NCBI GenBank assembly: GCA_029256485.1
Contig: JAQSXU010000057.1
Coordinates: 1-20,384 of the forward strand
Direction of reading: 5' to 3'
Source: Clostridiaceae bacterium
GTDB lineage: Bacteria; Bacillota_A; Clostridia; Clostridiales; Clostridiaceae
Length of the DNA stretch: 20,384 nucleotides
Shown here in pieces: positions 1 to 7,658 of the stretch. Positions within the stretch are counted from its first letter, which is position 1, and every line of letters starts with the position of its first letter. The notes under the pieces were generated by a model. It did no database searches. It saw only the letters and a program-made list of their open reading frames with translations, and had not been told where the DNA came from. Both the position numbers and the translations under genes were made by a program.

Positions 1-192
1 CCTTATAGATATGTTTTTATTTTCTTAGTTTCCATAGGAGCATTTTTAAAATTAAATTTAATTTGGACTATTGCTGATATAGTAAATGGACTTATGGCTA
101 TTCCAAACTTAATAGCACTAATTATTTTAAGTCCTGTAATAATAAATGAAACAAAACTATATTTTGAAACAGAATCTAATAAAACTAAATAA
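1..192 (+). CDS. Sodium:alanine/glycine symporter (AGCS family), C-terminal fragment
   Basis: The open frame enters from the left edge and stops at TAA 190-192, leaving the last 63 residues. It shows one long hydrophobic stretch and then the segment IADIVNGLMAIPNLIAL, which matches the well-conserved last-helix region of AGCS (SSF/APC-fold) sodium:amino-acid symporters. A polar cytoplasmic tail (ETKLYFETESNKTK) follows. AGCS proteins import alanine or glycine with Na+ across the cytoplasmic membrane. The start, promoter and most of the protein lie outside the window, so substrate preference cannot be read. A glycine-handling operon starts nearby, which makes glycine or alanine uptake plausible, but that is inference. 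A symmetric terminator follows five bases after the stop. Confidence 0.85.
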   Translation, partial: PYRYVFIFLVSIGAFLKLNLIWTIADIVNGLMAIPNLIALIILSPVIINETKLYFETESNKTK

Positions 193-196
193 ATAA

Positions 197-236
197 TTTA
201 AATCCCACTATAGTTTTTTATATAGTGGGATTTAAA
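197..236. terminator. Bidirectional intrinsic terminator between symporter and ferredoxin
   Basis: A perfect 16-bp inverted repeat (197-212 with 221-236) closes an 8-base T-rich loop. The stem contains a GGGA/TCCC core with A/T-rich ends, so U-rich tails arise on both strands. It lies between two convergent genes and can serve both. Confidence 0.85.
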
Positions 237-254
237 CTTAAATTTACTAGTACA

Positions 255-443
255 TTATTCTACATGTATAGCATTAACTGGGCAGCTTTCTTCTCCTTCT
301 TTTGCTCCACTTATTAAGTCTTCTTTTAATTCTTCAGAAATAGCAACAGCCTTTCCATCGTCGTCCATGCTAAACACATTAGGTTCTATTGTAGGACATA
401 ATCCACAACCTATACAAGTATCCTTATCAACAAAAGCTTTCAT
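255..443 (-). CDS. Ferredoxin, single [4Fe-4S] cluster
   Basis: This 62-residue acidic protein is a small soluble electron carrier. The cluster ligands are visible: C10, C13 and C16 in CIGCGLC, and C54 followed by Pro in ESCPVNAIHVE. A two-cluster clostridial ferredoxin would have two full CxxCxxCxxxCP motifs in about 55 residues; here one motif is complete and the second half carries only the closing Cys, as in one-cluster bacterial ferredoxins (Bacillus or Thermotoga type). The start is set by AGGAGG eight bases upstream of the ATG. It sits 151 bases downstream of gcvPB on the same strand, with a hairpin in between, so it is probably a separate transcript. Its redox partner cannot be told from the window. 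Confidence 0.93.
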   Translation of the reverse strand: MKAFVDKDTCIGCGLCPTIEPNVFSMDDDGKAVAISEELKEDLISGAKEGEESCPVNAIHVE

Positions 444-569
444 AAGAAATTCCTCCTATAATTTTATTTGTTCTAAGTATTCCCTCAAGAAATATTAAAT
501 ATGCTATTACATGCTCATTTAATATTTTCTAAGTTTCTACTATACCTGTATATTATTACTTTTTTAACA

Positions 570-590
570 TAACTTCTGTAACAAAAGTTA
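570..590 (-). terminator. Small hairpin just after gcvPB, possible weak terminator
   Basis: A 9-bp inverted repeat (570-578 with 582-590, one G-U pair) lies four bases past the gcvPB stop, with a 3-base loop. On the transcribed strand it is followed by UGUUAAAAAAG, not a U-run, so termination would be weak. It may instead protect the mRNA 3' end. The rest of 444-569 shows no promoter I would defend. Confidence 0.35.
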
Positions 591-594
591 CTAA

Positions 595-2076
595 TTATTT
601 ATTTATTTGCCTCCAGGTTAAAATTGGCTGTCTGGCAGCTTTAACTTCGTCAAGTCTTTTTACAATAGTGCTGTTAGGCGCATTTTTTACAATAGAAGGA
701 TTTTCCTTTGCCTCTTTGGCAATATTAATCATTGCATCAATAAAGCCATCTAGTGTATCCTTGCTTTCAGTTTCTGTGGGCTCTATCATAATAGCATTAT
801 TAATTATAAGAGGGAAATAAATAGTTGGAGGATGATAACCATAATCTAAAAGTCTTTTAGCTACATCTAAGGTAGTGATACCATGTCCATTGTGAATTTC
901 GCTATCTTCAGAAGCCAGCCCTCCTAAAACAAATTCATGCTTGCATAGAGTTGATATTGGAAGATTATAGTCCCTGCTCAGCTTATGCATCATATAATTA
1001 GCGTTTAAAACTGCGGTTTCACTTGCCTTTTTTAATCCTTCAGCTCCCATGGAAAGTATATAGCAGTAAGCTCTTACCAATACTCCAAAGTTGCCATAAA
1101 AGCTTTTAATTTTACCAATGGAAAGAACTCTTTCATAGTCCAGAAAATATTTACTCTGTACTTTTCTCACCACAGGTACGGGCAAAAATGAAATTAAATC
1201 TTTTTTCACACCTACTGGGCCGCTTCCTGGTCCTCCGCCGCCGTGAGGTGTGGAAAATGTTTTATGCAGATTCATGTGAACTACATCAAATCCCATGTCA
1301 CCTGGTCTGCATATTCCCATAATAGCATTTAAATTTGCACCGTCATAATATACTAATGCGCCTGCCTCATGGACTAAATCTGAAATAATTTTTATATTTT
1401 TATCAAATAATCCAAGGGTATTTGGATTTGTCAGCATTAATCCAGCTATTTCATTATTTAAAACAGACTTTAAACTGTCAAGATCTACAAGACCATTTTC
1501 ATCTGACTTTACTTCAACTACCTGAAAACCTGCTACATTGGCACTGGCAGGATTTGTACCGTGAGCTGAATCAGGTACTATAATTTTAGTTCTTTTGTAA
1601 TCCCCTCTGTTTTCATGGTAGGCCTTTATAAGCATTAATCCAGTTAATTCTCCATGAGCACCTGCTGCTGGCTGTAAAGTAACCTTGTCCATGCCACATA
1701 TTTCTGCCAGCTTCTCACTTAAATCAAACATCAGCTTTAGGGCACCTTGAACTGTACTCTCAGGCTGACATGGATGTATATCCTTAAATCCATCCAAACC
1801 AGCTAATTCTTCATTGATTTTAGGATTGTACTTCATTGTGCAGGAGCCTAATGGATAAAATCCAGTATCAACTCCATAATTTTTAGTGGAAAGGTTAGTA
1901 AAATGCCTTACCACATCCACCTCACTTACCTGTGGAAGTTCTGCTGGTTCTTTTCTAAGTAAATTATCAGGTATAAATTCATTCAAATCACTGCATGGTA
2001 CATCTAACTTAGGAAGTGTATATGCACACTTACCTGGCTTTGATATTTCAATTATCAATTTATCGTAATTTCTCAT
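595..2076 (-). CDS. gcvPB: Glycine dehydrogenase (decarboxylating) subunit 2, P-protein beta
   Basis: This is the PLP-carrying half of the split P-protein, which decarboxylates glycine and passes the aminomethyl group to lipoyl-GcvH. At 493 residues it has the usual length for the Gram-positive C-terminal half. The PLP lysine is K272 in the [20 protein letters not shown] block, where the glycine-rich loop follows directly. Other family blocks are [13 protein letters not shown] (73-85), [12 protein letters not shown] (135-146) and [11 protein letters not shown] (169-179). The ATG overlaps the gcvPA stop in an ATGA junction (2073-2076), so translation is coupled, matching the need for a 1:1 alpha2beta2 complex. 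It is the last gene of the gcvTHPAPB operon. No lpd or lipoate-ligase gene follows. Confidence 0.97.
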   Translation of the reverse strand: MRNYDKLIIEISKPGKCAYTLPKLDVPCSDLNEFIPDNLLRKEPAELPQVSEVDVVRHFTNLSTKNYGVDTGFYPLGSCTMKYNPKINEELAGLDGFKDIHPCQPESTVQGALKLMFDLSEKLAEICGMDKVTLQPAAGAHGELTGLMLIKAYHENRGDYKRTKIIVPDSAHGTNPASANVAGFQVVEVKSDENGLVDLDSLKSVLNNEIAGLMLTNPNTLGLFDKNIKIISDLVHEAGALVYYDGANLNAIMGICRPGDMGFDVVHMNLHKTFSTPHGGGGPGSGPVGVKKDLISFLPVPVVRKVQSKYFLDYERVLSIGKIKSFYGNFGVLVRAYCYILSMGAEGLKKASETAVLNANYMMHKLSRDYNLPISTLCKHEFVLGGLASEDSEIHNGHGITTLDVAKRLLDYGYHPPTIYFPLIINNAIMIEPTETESKDTLDGFIDAMINIAKEAKENPSIVKNAPNSTIVKRLDEVKAARQPILTWRQINK

Positions 2077-3416
2077 TTTACTCCCTCCATAACTTCTATT
2101 AGCTTGTGAATTTCATCCTTACTTCTTTTTTCAGTTACACAAAGTAATAATGTATTATTGAGAGGAGCATACTGGGTGGATAAATCATAACCTCCTATAA
2201 TATTATTTTTTAATAATTCATTGTTTATTGAACTTGCTTCACTAGCACTTTTTATTGCAAATTCATTAAAAAACGGCTTATTAAAAACAGGAGTAAATTT
2301 TCCGCTTTCAATTAATTTATTATAGGTGTAATGAGCCTTTGCTGTACATGAATAGGCCACATCTCTTATGCCCTGTTTTCCCATGGTGGTTAAATAAACT
2401 GCTGAAGCTAAAGCGTTCAAGGCTTCATTAGAGCATATATTAGAGCTTGCCTTTTGTCTTCTTATATGCTGTTCTCTTGCTTGAAGTGTAAGTACAAAAG
2501 CTCTTTTGCCTTCCTTATCCTCAGTCTGTCCAACAATTCTTCCCGGCATTTTTCTTGTTAGTTTGCCATTTACAGCCATGAATCCTATATATGGTCCTCC
2601 GAAGCTCAAGCTGTTACCGAGACTTTGAGCTTCACCCACAGCAATGTCAGCTTCATATTCACCTGGAGTTTTTAATATACCAAGAGAAATAGGATCTACA
2701 CTTACAGTTAAAATGGCTTTGCTATCATGAGTAATTTTTTCAATAGGCTCCAGTTCTTCAATTATTCCAAAGAAATTTGGATTTTGAACTATTACTCCTG
2801 CTGTATCCTTATCAATATTTGAATTTAAGTCATCAGCATCAGTAATTCCATCTCTCATTTTAATTTCTACAAATTGAATATTTTTAAATTTTAAATAGGT
2901 TTTCAAAACACTCCTTATTTCAGGATTAACAGTTTCTGAAACAAGAATTTTTTTCTTTCTGGTGCTGTCACAGGACAATATAGCTGCTTCAGCGCAGGCT
3001 GTAGCTCCATCATACATTGAAGCATTGGATGCATCCATACCTGTTAACTCACATATCATACTTTGATATTCAAAAATGGTCTGCAAAGTTCCCTGACTGA
3101 TTTCTGCCTGATATGGAGTATATGCAGTATAGTATTCTGATCTTGAAATTATATTATTTACAACTGCAGGTATATAGTGATCATAGGCACCAGCTCCTAA
3201 AAAGCAGGCCATGGAATCAACCGATTTATTTTCATCAGATAAATTTCTTAATATTTTTCTAACCTGAATTTCACTTAAACTGTCATTAATGTTTAATTTT
3301 CTCTTAAGCTTAATTTCATCAGGTATATCTGAAAAAAGCTGATCTACAGAATTTAATCCTATGCTGCTTAACATTTCCTTTTCTTCATCTGGTGTAATAG
3401 GAATGTATGGGAACAT
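2073..3416 (-). CDS. gcvPA: Glycine dehydrogenase (decarboxylating) subunit 1, P-protein alpha
   Basis: This is the N-terminal half of the split P-protein, 447 residues, the usual length. It has the PLP-transferase fold but no Schiff-base lysine of its own; it forms the active site together with GcvPB. Diagnostic blocks are [16 protein letters not shown] at the start, [13 protein letters not shown] (71-83), [14 protein letters not shown] (99-112) and the cofactor loop around [11 protein letters not shown] (134-144). The ATG lies two bases past the gcvH stop, with its AGGAGG inside the end of gcvH. The 3' end overlaps gcvPB by four bases. Both junctions indicate one transcript with coupled translation. 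Confidence 0.97.
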   Translation of the reverse strand: MFPYIPITPDEEKEMLSSIGLNSVDQLFSDIPDEIKLKRKLNINDSLSEIQVRKILRNLSDENKSVDSMACFLGAGAYDHYIPAVVNNIISRSEYYTAYTPYQAEISQGTLQTIFEYQSMICELTGMDASNASMYDGATACAEAAILSCDSTRKKKILVSETVNPEIRSVLKTYLKFKNIQFVEIKMRDGITDADDLNSNIDKDTAGVIVQNPNFFGIIEELEPIEKITHDSKAILTVSVDPISLGILKTPGEYEADIAVGEAQSLGNSLSFGGPYIGFMAVNGKLTRKMPGRIVGQTEDKEGKRAFVLTLQAREQHIRRQKASSNICSNEALNALASAVYLTTMGKQGIRDVAYSCTAKAHYTYNKLIESGKFTPVFNKPFFNEFAIKSASEASSINNELLKNNIIGGYDLSTQYAPLNNTLLLCVTEKRSKDEIHKLIEVMEGVK

Positions 3417-3418
3417 AC

Positions 3419-3802
3419 CTAAGCCTCCTTACTGCAAAATGTTTCGTAGTTCTCTGGAGATAAAAGTTCATCTAACTGTGACTTATCAGATAATTCAACA
3501 GCTATCATCCAGCTTCCAAAAGCGTCATTGTTAACCAGCTCTGGTGAGTCTGCTAGCTGCTCATTTACCTCTATGACTTTTCCATCAATGGGCATCAGCA
3601 TATCTGAAGCTGCTTTAACAGATTCAACTACACCAAAAGTGTCTCCAGCCGAAAATTCTTCATCTGCTTCAGGCAGATCTACATATACAATTTCACCCAG
3701 TGAATTCTGAGCAAAGTCGGTAATGCCAATATAAACTTTGTTATCTTCTGCCTTTAGCCATTCGTGATCCTTTGAATAATACAAGCCTTTTAATACTTTC
3801 AT
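3419..3802 (-). CDS. gcvH: Glycine cleavage system H protein, lipoyl carrier
   Basis: The product is a 127-residue lipoyl-domain protein that shuttles the aminomethyl intermediate between P, T and L proteins. The lipoylated residue is K63 in [16 protein letters not shown]. The N-terminal [13 protein letters not shown] and the block [20 protein letters not shown] (26-45) are hallmarks of GcvH rather than of acyltransferase lipoyl domains. The start follows GGAGGG at normal spacing, 18 bases after the gcvT stop. Lipoylation needs a ligase or LipA/LipB-type enzymes encoded elsewhere. The acidic composition is typical of the family. Confidence 0.97.
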   Translation of the reverse strand: MKVLKGLYYSKDHEWLKAEDNKVYIGITDFAQNSLGEIVYVDLPEADEEFSAGDTFGVVESVKAASDMLMPIDGKVIEVNEQLADSPELVNNDAFGSWMIAVELSDKSQLDELLSPENYETFCSKEA

Positions 3803-3820
3803 ACATTTCCCTCCAAAATA

Positions 3821-4930
3821 TTATTTTTTGTAGTTTTTATTGTAAAACTTTTTATTAATAATTTCTGCTTTACACTGTTTATTCCTAATGTGTATATTTA
3901 TTTCTGTTCCAAGGCCGCTGTACTTACTTTCTATAAGAGCAAGTCCAATATTCTTTTCTAACGAAGGAGATCTATATCCTGTTGTAACAAAACCTATTAT
4001 GCTGCCATCCTGAGCAGATACTTCATATCCATGTCTTGGTATTCCTCTGTCCACCATTTCAAATCCAACTAATTTTCTCTTAAGTCCCTGTTCTTTTTGT
4101 TTTGCTAATGCTTCTTTACCAATAAAGCTGTTTTTGTTCAGCTTTACAAAAAAACCAAGTCCCGCTTCCAAAGGAGAAATGTTCTCCGAAATTTCATTGC
4201 CGTATAAAGGCAAACAAACTTCAAATCTTAATGTATCCCTGCATCCTAAACCTGCAGACACAATGCCATGTTCCTTTCCTGCTTCCAGTATTTTATCCCA
4301 CAGCATTTCACCATACTCATTTGAAGTATATATTTCAAATCCATCTTCTCCAGTATAGCCAGTTCTTGAAATTAAACATTTAACTCCATTTACTTTTACA
4401 TTGCTGTTAAAGTAAAAGAATTTTATCTCATCCAAATTTGCATCCACAAGCTTTTGCAGTGTTTTCTGTGCATTTGGCCCCTGAAGTGCTAATTCAATTG
4501 TATTTTCAGATATATTTGTAAGTTCTACTTTAAAGTCTTTTTTATTATCATTCATCCACTTAAAATCTTTTTCCACATTGGAAGCATTTATTACTAAAAG
4601 AAAATGCTGTTTATTAAATCTATAAACTAATATGTCATCAACCACTCCGCCATTTTCATAGCACATAGGAGTATATAGTATCTGTGAATCTTCAAGCTGA
4701 CAGGCATCATTGGTGATTAAATTATTTACGAAATCCAGTGTATCTTCTCCCTTAACTTCCACTTCACCCATATGGGAAACATCAAATAATCCTCCTGTTT
4801 TTCTTACAGCCTCATGTTCTTCAGTTATTCCTTGAAATTGAACTGGTAATGCCCATCCAGCAAAATCAATAATTTTCCCTCCATACTTTTCGTATGCATT
4901 ATACAGTGGTGTTTTTTTTAAGTTATCCAT
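3821..4930 (-). CDS. gcvT: Aminomethyltransferase, glycine cleavage T protein
   Basis: This is the tetrahydrofolate-dependent T protein, which moves the methylene group from aminomethyl-GcvH to THF and releases ammonia. Its 369 residues are the full family length. Visible blocks are TPLYNAYEKYGGKIIDFAGW (7-26), FDVSHMGEVEVKG (49-61), and ENGGVVDDILVYR (92-104), which holds the Asp pair (D98/D99) corresponding to the catalytic Asp of the family. Further blocks are SRTGYTGEDGFEIY and a C-terminal VTTGYRSPSLEKNIG segment. It is the first gene of the operon: its GGAGGA lies seven bases before the ATG, and the glycine riboswitch and terminator stand directly upstream. Its expression, and that of gcvH, gcvPA and gcvPB, should therefore depend on riboswitch readthrough. 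Confidence 0.97.
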   Translation of the reverse strand: MDNLKKTPLYNAYEKYGGKIIDFAGWALPVQFQGITEEHEAVRKTGGLFDVSHMGEVEVKGEDTLDFVNNLITNDACQLEDSQILYTPMCYENGGVVDDILVYRFNKQHFLLVINASNVEKDFKWMNDNKKDFKVELTNISENTIELALQGPNAQKTLQKLVDANLDEIKFFYFNSNVKVNGVKCLISRTGYTGEDGFEIYTSNEYGEMLWDKILEAGKEHGIVSAGLGCRDTLRFEVCLPLYGNEISENISPLEAGLGFFVKLNKNSFIGKEALAKQKEQGLKRKLVGFEMVDRGIPRHGYEVSAQDGSIIGFVTTGYRSPSLEKNIGLALIESKYSGLGTEINIHIRNKQCKAEIINKKFYNKNYKK

Positions 4931-4958
4931 AATTCATCCTCCACTAATAAATTTAAAT

Positions 4959-4997
4959 AAAAAAGGACACAATAGTAGAATGCTACCATTGTGCCCT
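4959..4997 (-). terminator. Riboswitch-controlled terminator upstream of gcvT
   Basis: A 15-bp stem (4983-4997 with 4964-4978, two G-U pairs) closes a CAUU loop and is followed on the transcribed strand by six U (4964-4959). This is a textbook intrinsic terminator inside the gcvT leader. Its 5' arm shares bases 4994-4997 with the closing strand of aptamer II, so aptamer folding and terminator folding exclude each other. Glycine binding would then permit readthrough (inferred ON switch). Confidence 0.9.
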
Positions 4998-5066
4998 GTA
5001 TTTTTACCTGAGAGTTTCTACAAATCATTGTATTTCTCCTACGGTGCCCTTAAGGTCTTTCCAGAG
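4994..5066 (-). promoter_or_regulatory. Glycine riboswitch, aptamer II
   Basis: Read on the - strand, this stretch holds the conserved glycine-aptamer parts in order: CUCUGGAAAGACC, the GGCACCGUAGGAG block, and AAACUCUCAGGUAAAAAUACAGGG. P1 can be formed by CUCUG (5062-5066) with CAGGG (4994-4998). The 3' strand of this P1 runs into the 5' arm of the terminator, identifying it as the switching element. It lies eight bases after aptamer I, the typical tandem arrangement. Confidence 0.93.
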
Positions 5067-5074
5067 TTTCATCA

Positions 5075-5163
5075 AATAACGATAACTTTGCCTGAAAGTT
5101 TTTACAAAAAACGGTACTTTTCGCATTGCTTCTTCGGCTCCATGAAAGGTCTCTCTCGTTATT
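5075..5163 (-). promoter_or_regulatory. Glycine riboswitch, aptamer I
   Basis: The first aptamer of the tandem is closed by a perfect 8-bp P1 (5156-5163 with 5075-5082). It contains GAGAGACC, the GAGCCGAAGAAGCAA core (5126-5140) and CUUUCAGGCAAAG (5087-5099). The leader just 5' (GAUGAU) and the linker just 3' (UUGAUGA) contain GA pairs of the kind that form the leader-linker kink-turn of tandem glycine riboswitches; that part is a weaker inference. No convincing promoter could be fixed in 5164-5258. Confidence 0.93.
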
Positions 5164-5258
5164 ATCATCTGACAATATTAAATTAAACTGCATCTTTAAT
5201 AAAAGCTTATTACAATATTCAAAAAAATACAACAATTATCTTTAAAATAACAATTTTA

Positions 5259-5267
5259 TGATATAAT
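5259..5267 (+). promoter_or_regulatory. Extended -10 promoter for the crcB pair
   Basis: TGATATAAT matches the extended -10 consensus TGnTATAAT exactly. The -35 region at 17-base spacing is poor (CTTTAA), as expected for an extended -10 promoter. Transcription would start near 5274, giving a leader of about 55 bases with no recognisable fluoride riboswitch. Confidence 0.7.
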
Positions 5268-5328
5268 ATGTGCTATGTTTAAATTTAAAAATCATTTACT
5301 TTAAAGGATTTTTATACAGGGGGAACCA

Positions 5329-5766
5329 ATGAAAAAATATATATTGATAGGTTTATTTGGATTTTTAGGCGCTGTTTCCAGATATTTAATAAAATCTATG
5401 GCAATTTGGAATGTTTCTCTAATTGCTTTTAGTACATTAACAATTAACCTCACAGGCAGTTTTATTTTAGCCTTTTTTTTAACAATGGCTTCATTTTTCA
5501 AAAAAATCCCCAGGGTCATTGTAACTGCAGTATCCGTTGGCTTTTTAGGTGCCTTTACCACGTTTTCAACATTTTGCAAAGAGGCAGCTTTGTATATATT
5601 AAACGGCAGCTTTAATATATCACTAGTCTATGTATTCCTTTCAATAATTTTGGGTATTTTAGTTTCCTTCTCTGGGATTTATGTTGGAGAAATTATTATA
5701 AATAAATATATTCATAAGCATAGTAAAGAAGATGATGATTCTAATTATGGCGAGGAGGTTAGTTAA
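5329..5766 (+). CDS. crcB: Fluoride ion channel CrcB/Fluc, first paralog
   Basis: This 145-residue, four-helix membrane protein of the Fluc/CrcB family exports fluoride passively down its gradient. Family marks are GFLGAVSRYLI (10-21), the pore Asn in TINLTGSF (N40), and the signature GFLGAFTTFSTF (71-82), whose phenylalanines line the pore. Helices lie roughly at 3-22, 33-55, 64-90 and 98-125. The C-terminal tail (126-145) is charged and longer than in the second copy. AGGGGGA precedes the ATG. Its TAA stop overlaps the next ATG by one base. Many Firmicutes encode two different CrcB proteins that may form antiparallel heterodimers; here that is inferred from adjacency. Confidence 0.95.
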   Translation: MKKYILIGLFGFLGAVSRYLIKSMAIWNVSLIAFSTLTINLTGSFILAFFLTMASFFKKIPRVIVTAVSVGFLGAFTTFSTFCKEAALYILNGSFNISLVYVFLSIILGILVSFSGIYVGEIIINKYIHKHSKEDDDSNYGEEVS

Positions 5767-6113
5767 TGGATATTTTACTTGTAGGCGCTGGCGGTGTTTT
5801 CGGCAGTATTTCCAGGTTTGCCTTGGGTCAATACATTAAAAGCAAAAATAAATGGAACTTTCCCGCAGGAACTTTTATTATAAATATAACTGGAGCCATA
5901 CTTCTTGGAATTGTCACCAGTTTTAACAGTCACAGTATGTATTCACTTTTGGGAGATGGTTTCCTTGGAGCATACACTACATTTTCAACTTTTATGTATG
6001 AAGATGTTACACTTTATAAGCAGAATAAAAAAATAAATGCAATTGTCTATATAACATTATCAATTATCCTAGGTATAGCAGGCTTTATTATTGGATATAA
6101 AATAAGAAGTTAA
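5766..6113 (+). CDS. crcB: Fluoride ion channel CrcB/Fluc, second paralog
   Basis: This 115-residue CrcB protein starts at the last base of the preceding stop codon (TAATG), with GAGGAGG upstream, so it is translationally coupled to the first copy. It has VFGSISRFALG (11-21), N40 in IINITGAIL, and GDGFLGAYTTFSTF (63-76), all in the positions seen in its neighbour, plus four hydrophobic segments. Loop charge differs between the copies: this one has a Lys-rich first loop (KSKNKW) and ends YKIRS, while copy one ends in an acidic tail. That would suit opposite membrane orientations. Its last codons form half of a terminator stem. Confidence 0.95.
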   Translation: MDILLVGAGGVFGSISRFALGQYIKSKNKWNFPAGTFIINITGAILLGIVTSFNSHSMYSLLGDGFLGAYTTFSTFMYEDVTLYKQNKKINAIVYITLSIILGIAGFIIGYKIRS

Positions 6114-6141
6114 CAGAAACTCCTTCTGCTAACTTCTTATT
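6101..6141. terminator. Bidirectional terminator built from two gene ends
   Basis: An 18-bp inverted repeat (6101-6118 with 6124-6141, one mismatch or G-U position) closes a 5-base loop. It covers the last codons and stop of crcB on the + strand and the last codons and stop of the histidine kinase on the - strand. The arms end in A/T-rich sequence, but no long U-run follows either arm, so efficiency is uncertain. Confidence 0.7.
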
Positions 6142-7658
6142 AATTTAACTGTAAAAATTATAGTTGGTTCATTGTAAACTGCGGTTATATTACCCCCATG
6201 AAGTTCTACAATGCTTTTAGCTATAGCCAGTCCCAACCCGCTGCCGCCTGTTTCTCGTGATCTGGATTTTTCAGCTCTATAAAATCTATCAAATATCCTT
6301 TCCACATCTTCTTTAGATATGCCAGTACATCTATTTTCCACCTTAATAAATACATTTTCTTCTTCACTAAAAAGAGAAAGTTTTACCACACCTGGCTTTA
6401 TGCTGTATCTAATGGCATTGGTTAATAAATTTTCAAAAACCCTTACCATTTTATCACCATCAATATTTACATTTATTTTTTCTTTTTGAAAGCTATTTTC
6501 TATGATTATTTCATTTTCTTCACATATTGGCACCATTTCATCAGTTAACTGCTGCAATAATTCATTAATATCTATTATTTCCTTATTCAAAGCAATGCCA
6601 TTACTAGATACCTTGGTATATTCAAAAAGGTCATTTATCAATGACTGCAGCTTTTCAGATTTATTGTAGGCTATATTAACAAACTCCTCCAGCTGTGTGC
6701 CATCATTATATTTTTTCTCTTTTATAAGACCTAGATATCCTTTAATTGAAGTTAGTGGCGTTCTTAGGTCGTGGGATACATTTGTTATAAGCTCATTTTT
6801 AGTTTTTTCAATCTGTCTTTCCTTCTCAATTTTATTCTTAAGCTTTTCAGCCATATTATTTATGTTATCTGCCAGAGAAGCAATTTCATCATTTCCAACC
6901 CTTTTTATTCTAAAATCCAAGTTGCCCTTTGATATTTCTAAAAGACCGGAGGACACATTTTCTATGTACTGCATTTTTCTGCTGGTTATAAAGTAAAAAC
7001 TAATGATAAAGGCAGCAAAGGCAAAAAGCACCGCCAGTAAAGAATTATCATATTTATCATATACTACGTTTCCATAGGGAACTCCCTTTACAACTATATA
7101 GCCATAACCATCTGTAAAGCTTATTGGGTATAAGCTGTCATATTCCTTGTTCTCATAGATAATTACCCTTTTTCCATTTTCATAATGAACTCTGTTATCT
7201 CTGTCCATGACATTCCTCAAAGTGTTGTACACGTCAATTTTCTTTTCTGACACATTATCACTGCTGTAAAGCACATTACCTTCTAAATCACAGATAAGTA
7301 CCTTAATACTGCTGTCCTGAACTCTGGTTTTGATCATATCATTAATTTTACTGCCATCATTTTTGCTTACTTTTTCCTCTTTAAAAAAGCTGGCAATTTC
7401 GTAAGCTTTATCGGATATATTCTGAACACCTGTACTATAATCTATTCTTGCATTTTTAGAACTATTGTTCATAAAGTTATCGCCTATTTTTAGAAAAAAT
7501 ACTGATATAATTAAGCATACTCCAAATACAAGCACTAACTGCAGTCTTATGCTGTGATCAACATTTTTTCTGGACAATTCATATATTTTATTTGATGGGG
7601 AAAATATCTTTCTAATAAACTTTGGCAATGTAAATTTAATTTTCAACTTTGTATCCAA
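6129..7658 (-). CDS. Membrane sensor histidine kinase, VanS-like
   Basis: This 509-residue kinase has two membrane helices (about 38-57 and 206-225) flanking a roughly 145-residue extracytoplasmic domain. The domain contains ICDLEGNVLYSSD (122-134), reminiscent of a Cache/PAS-like fold. HAMP follows (about 226-280), then HisKA with H296 in NVSHDLRTPLTSIKGYLG, and HATPase_c with the N-box FENLLTNAIRYS (408-419) and G-box GGSGLGLAIAKSIVELHGG (471-489). In the G1 box the usual DxGxG is ENRCTGIS, with Asn at 442, as in VanS-type kinases. The start is unclear: a TTG at 7658 lies directly against GGGGAG, and TTG at 7646 is 12 bases from it, so the N-terminus may be a few residues shorter. It overlaps the response regulator end by up to 23 bases. 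The signal it senses is unknown. Confidence 0.93.
   Translation of the reverse strand: MDTKLKIKFTLPKFIRKIFSPSNKIYELSRKNVDHSIRLQLVLVFGVCLIISVFFLKIGDNFMNNSSKNARIDYSTGVQNISDKAYEIASFFKEEKVSKNDGSKINDMIKTRVQDSSIKVLICDLEGNVLYSSDNVSEKKIDVYNTLRNVMDRDNRVHYENGKRVIIYENKEYDSLYPISFTDGYGYIVVKGVPYGNVVYDKYDNSLLAVLFAFAAFIISFYFITSRKMQYIENVSSGLLEISKGNLDFRIKRVGNDEIASLADNINNMAEKLKNKIEKERQIEKTKNELITNVSHDLRTPLTSIKGYLGLIKEKKYNDGTQLEEFVNIAYNKSEKLQSLINDLFEYTKVSSNGIALNKEIIDINELLQQLTDEMVPICEENEIIIENSFQKEKINVNIDGDKMVRVFENLLTNAIRYSIKPGVVKLSLFSEEENVFIKVENRCTGISKEDVERIFDRFYRAEKSRSRETGGSGLGLAIAKSIVELHGGNITAVYNEPTIIFTVKLIRS

Noticed and set aside
1886..2068. Small + strand frames inside gcvPB, gcvH, gcvT, kinase, regulator, galK, LacI-type, mglC, mglA and mglB genes
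   Set aside because: All are fully covered by well-supported genes on the opposite strand and lack ribosome sites; they are frame shadows.
4980..5235. Short open frames on both strands across the gcvT leader (68 and 61 codons)
   Set aside because: They lie inside the glycine aptamers and terminator, have no ribosome sites and give proteins with no recognisable pattern. RNA structure explains the sequence.
5268..5328. Possible fluoride riboswitch before the crcB pair
   Set aside because: The leader is short and A/T-rich, and the conserved GG-AUGG and paired C-rich segments of the crcB motif are not seen.
5301..5579. 92-codon frame on the - strand antisense to the first crcB
   Set aside because: The + strand frame is a clear CrcB with promoter and ribosome site. 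The antisense product is Lys-rich and unlike any family I recognise.
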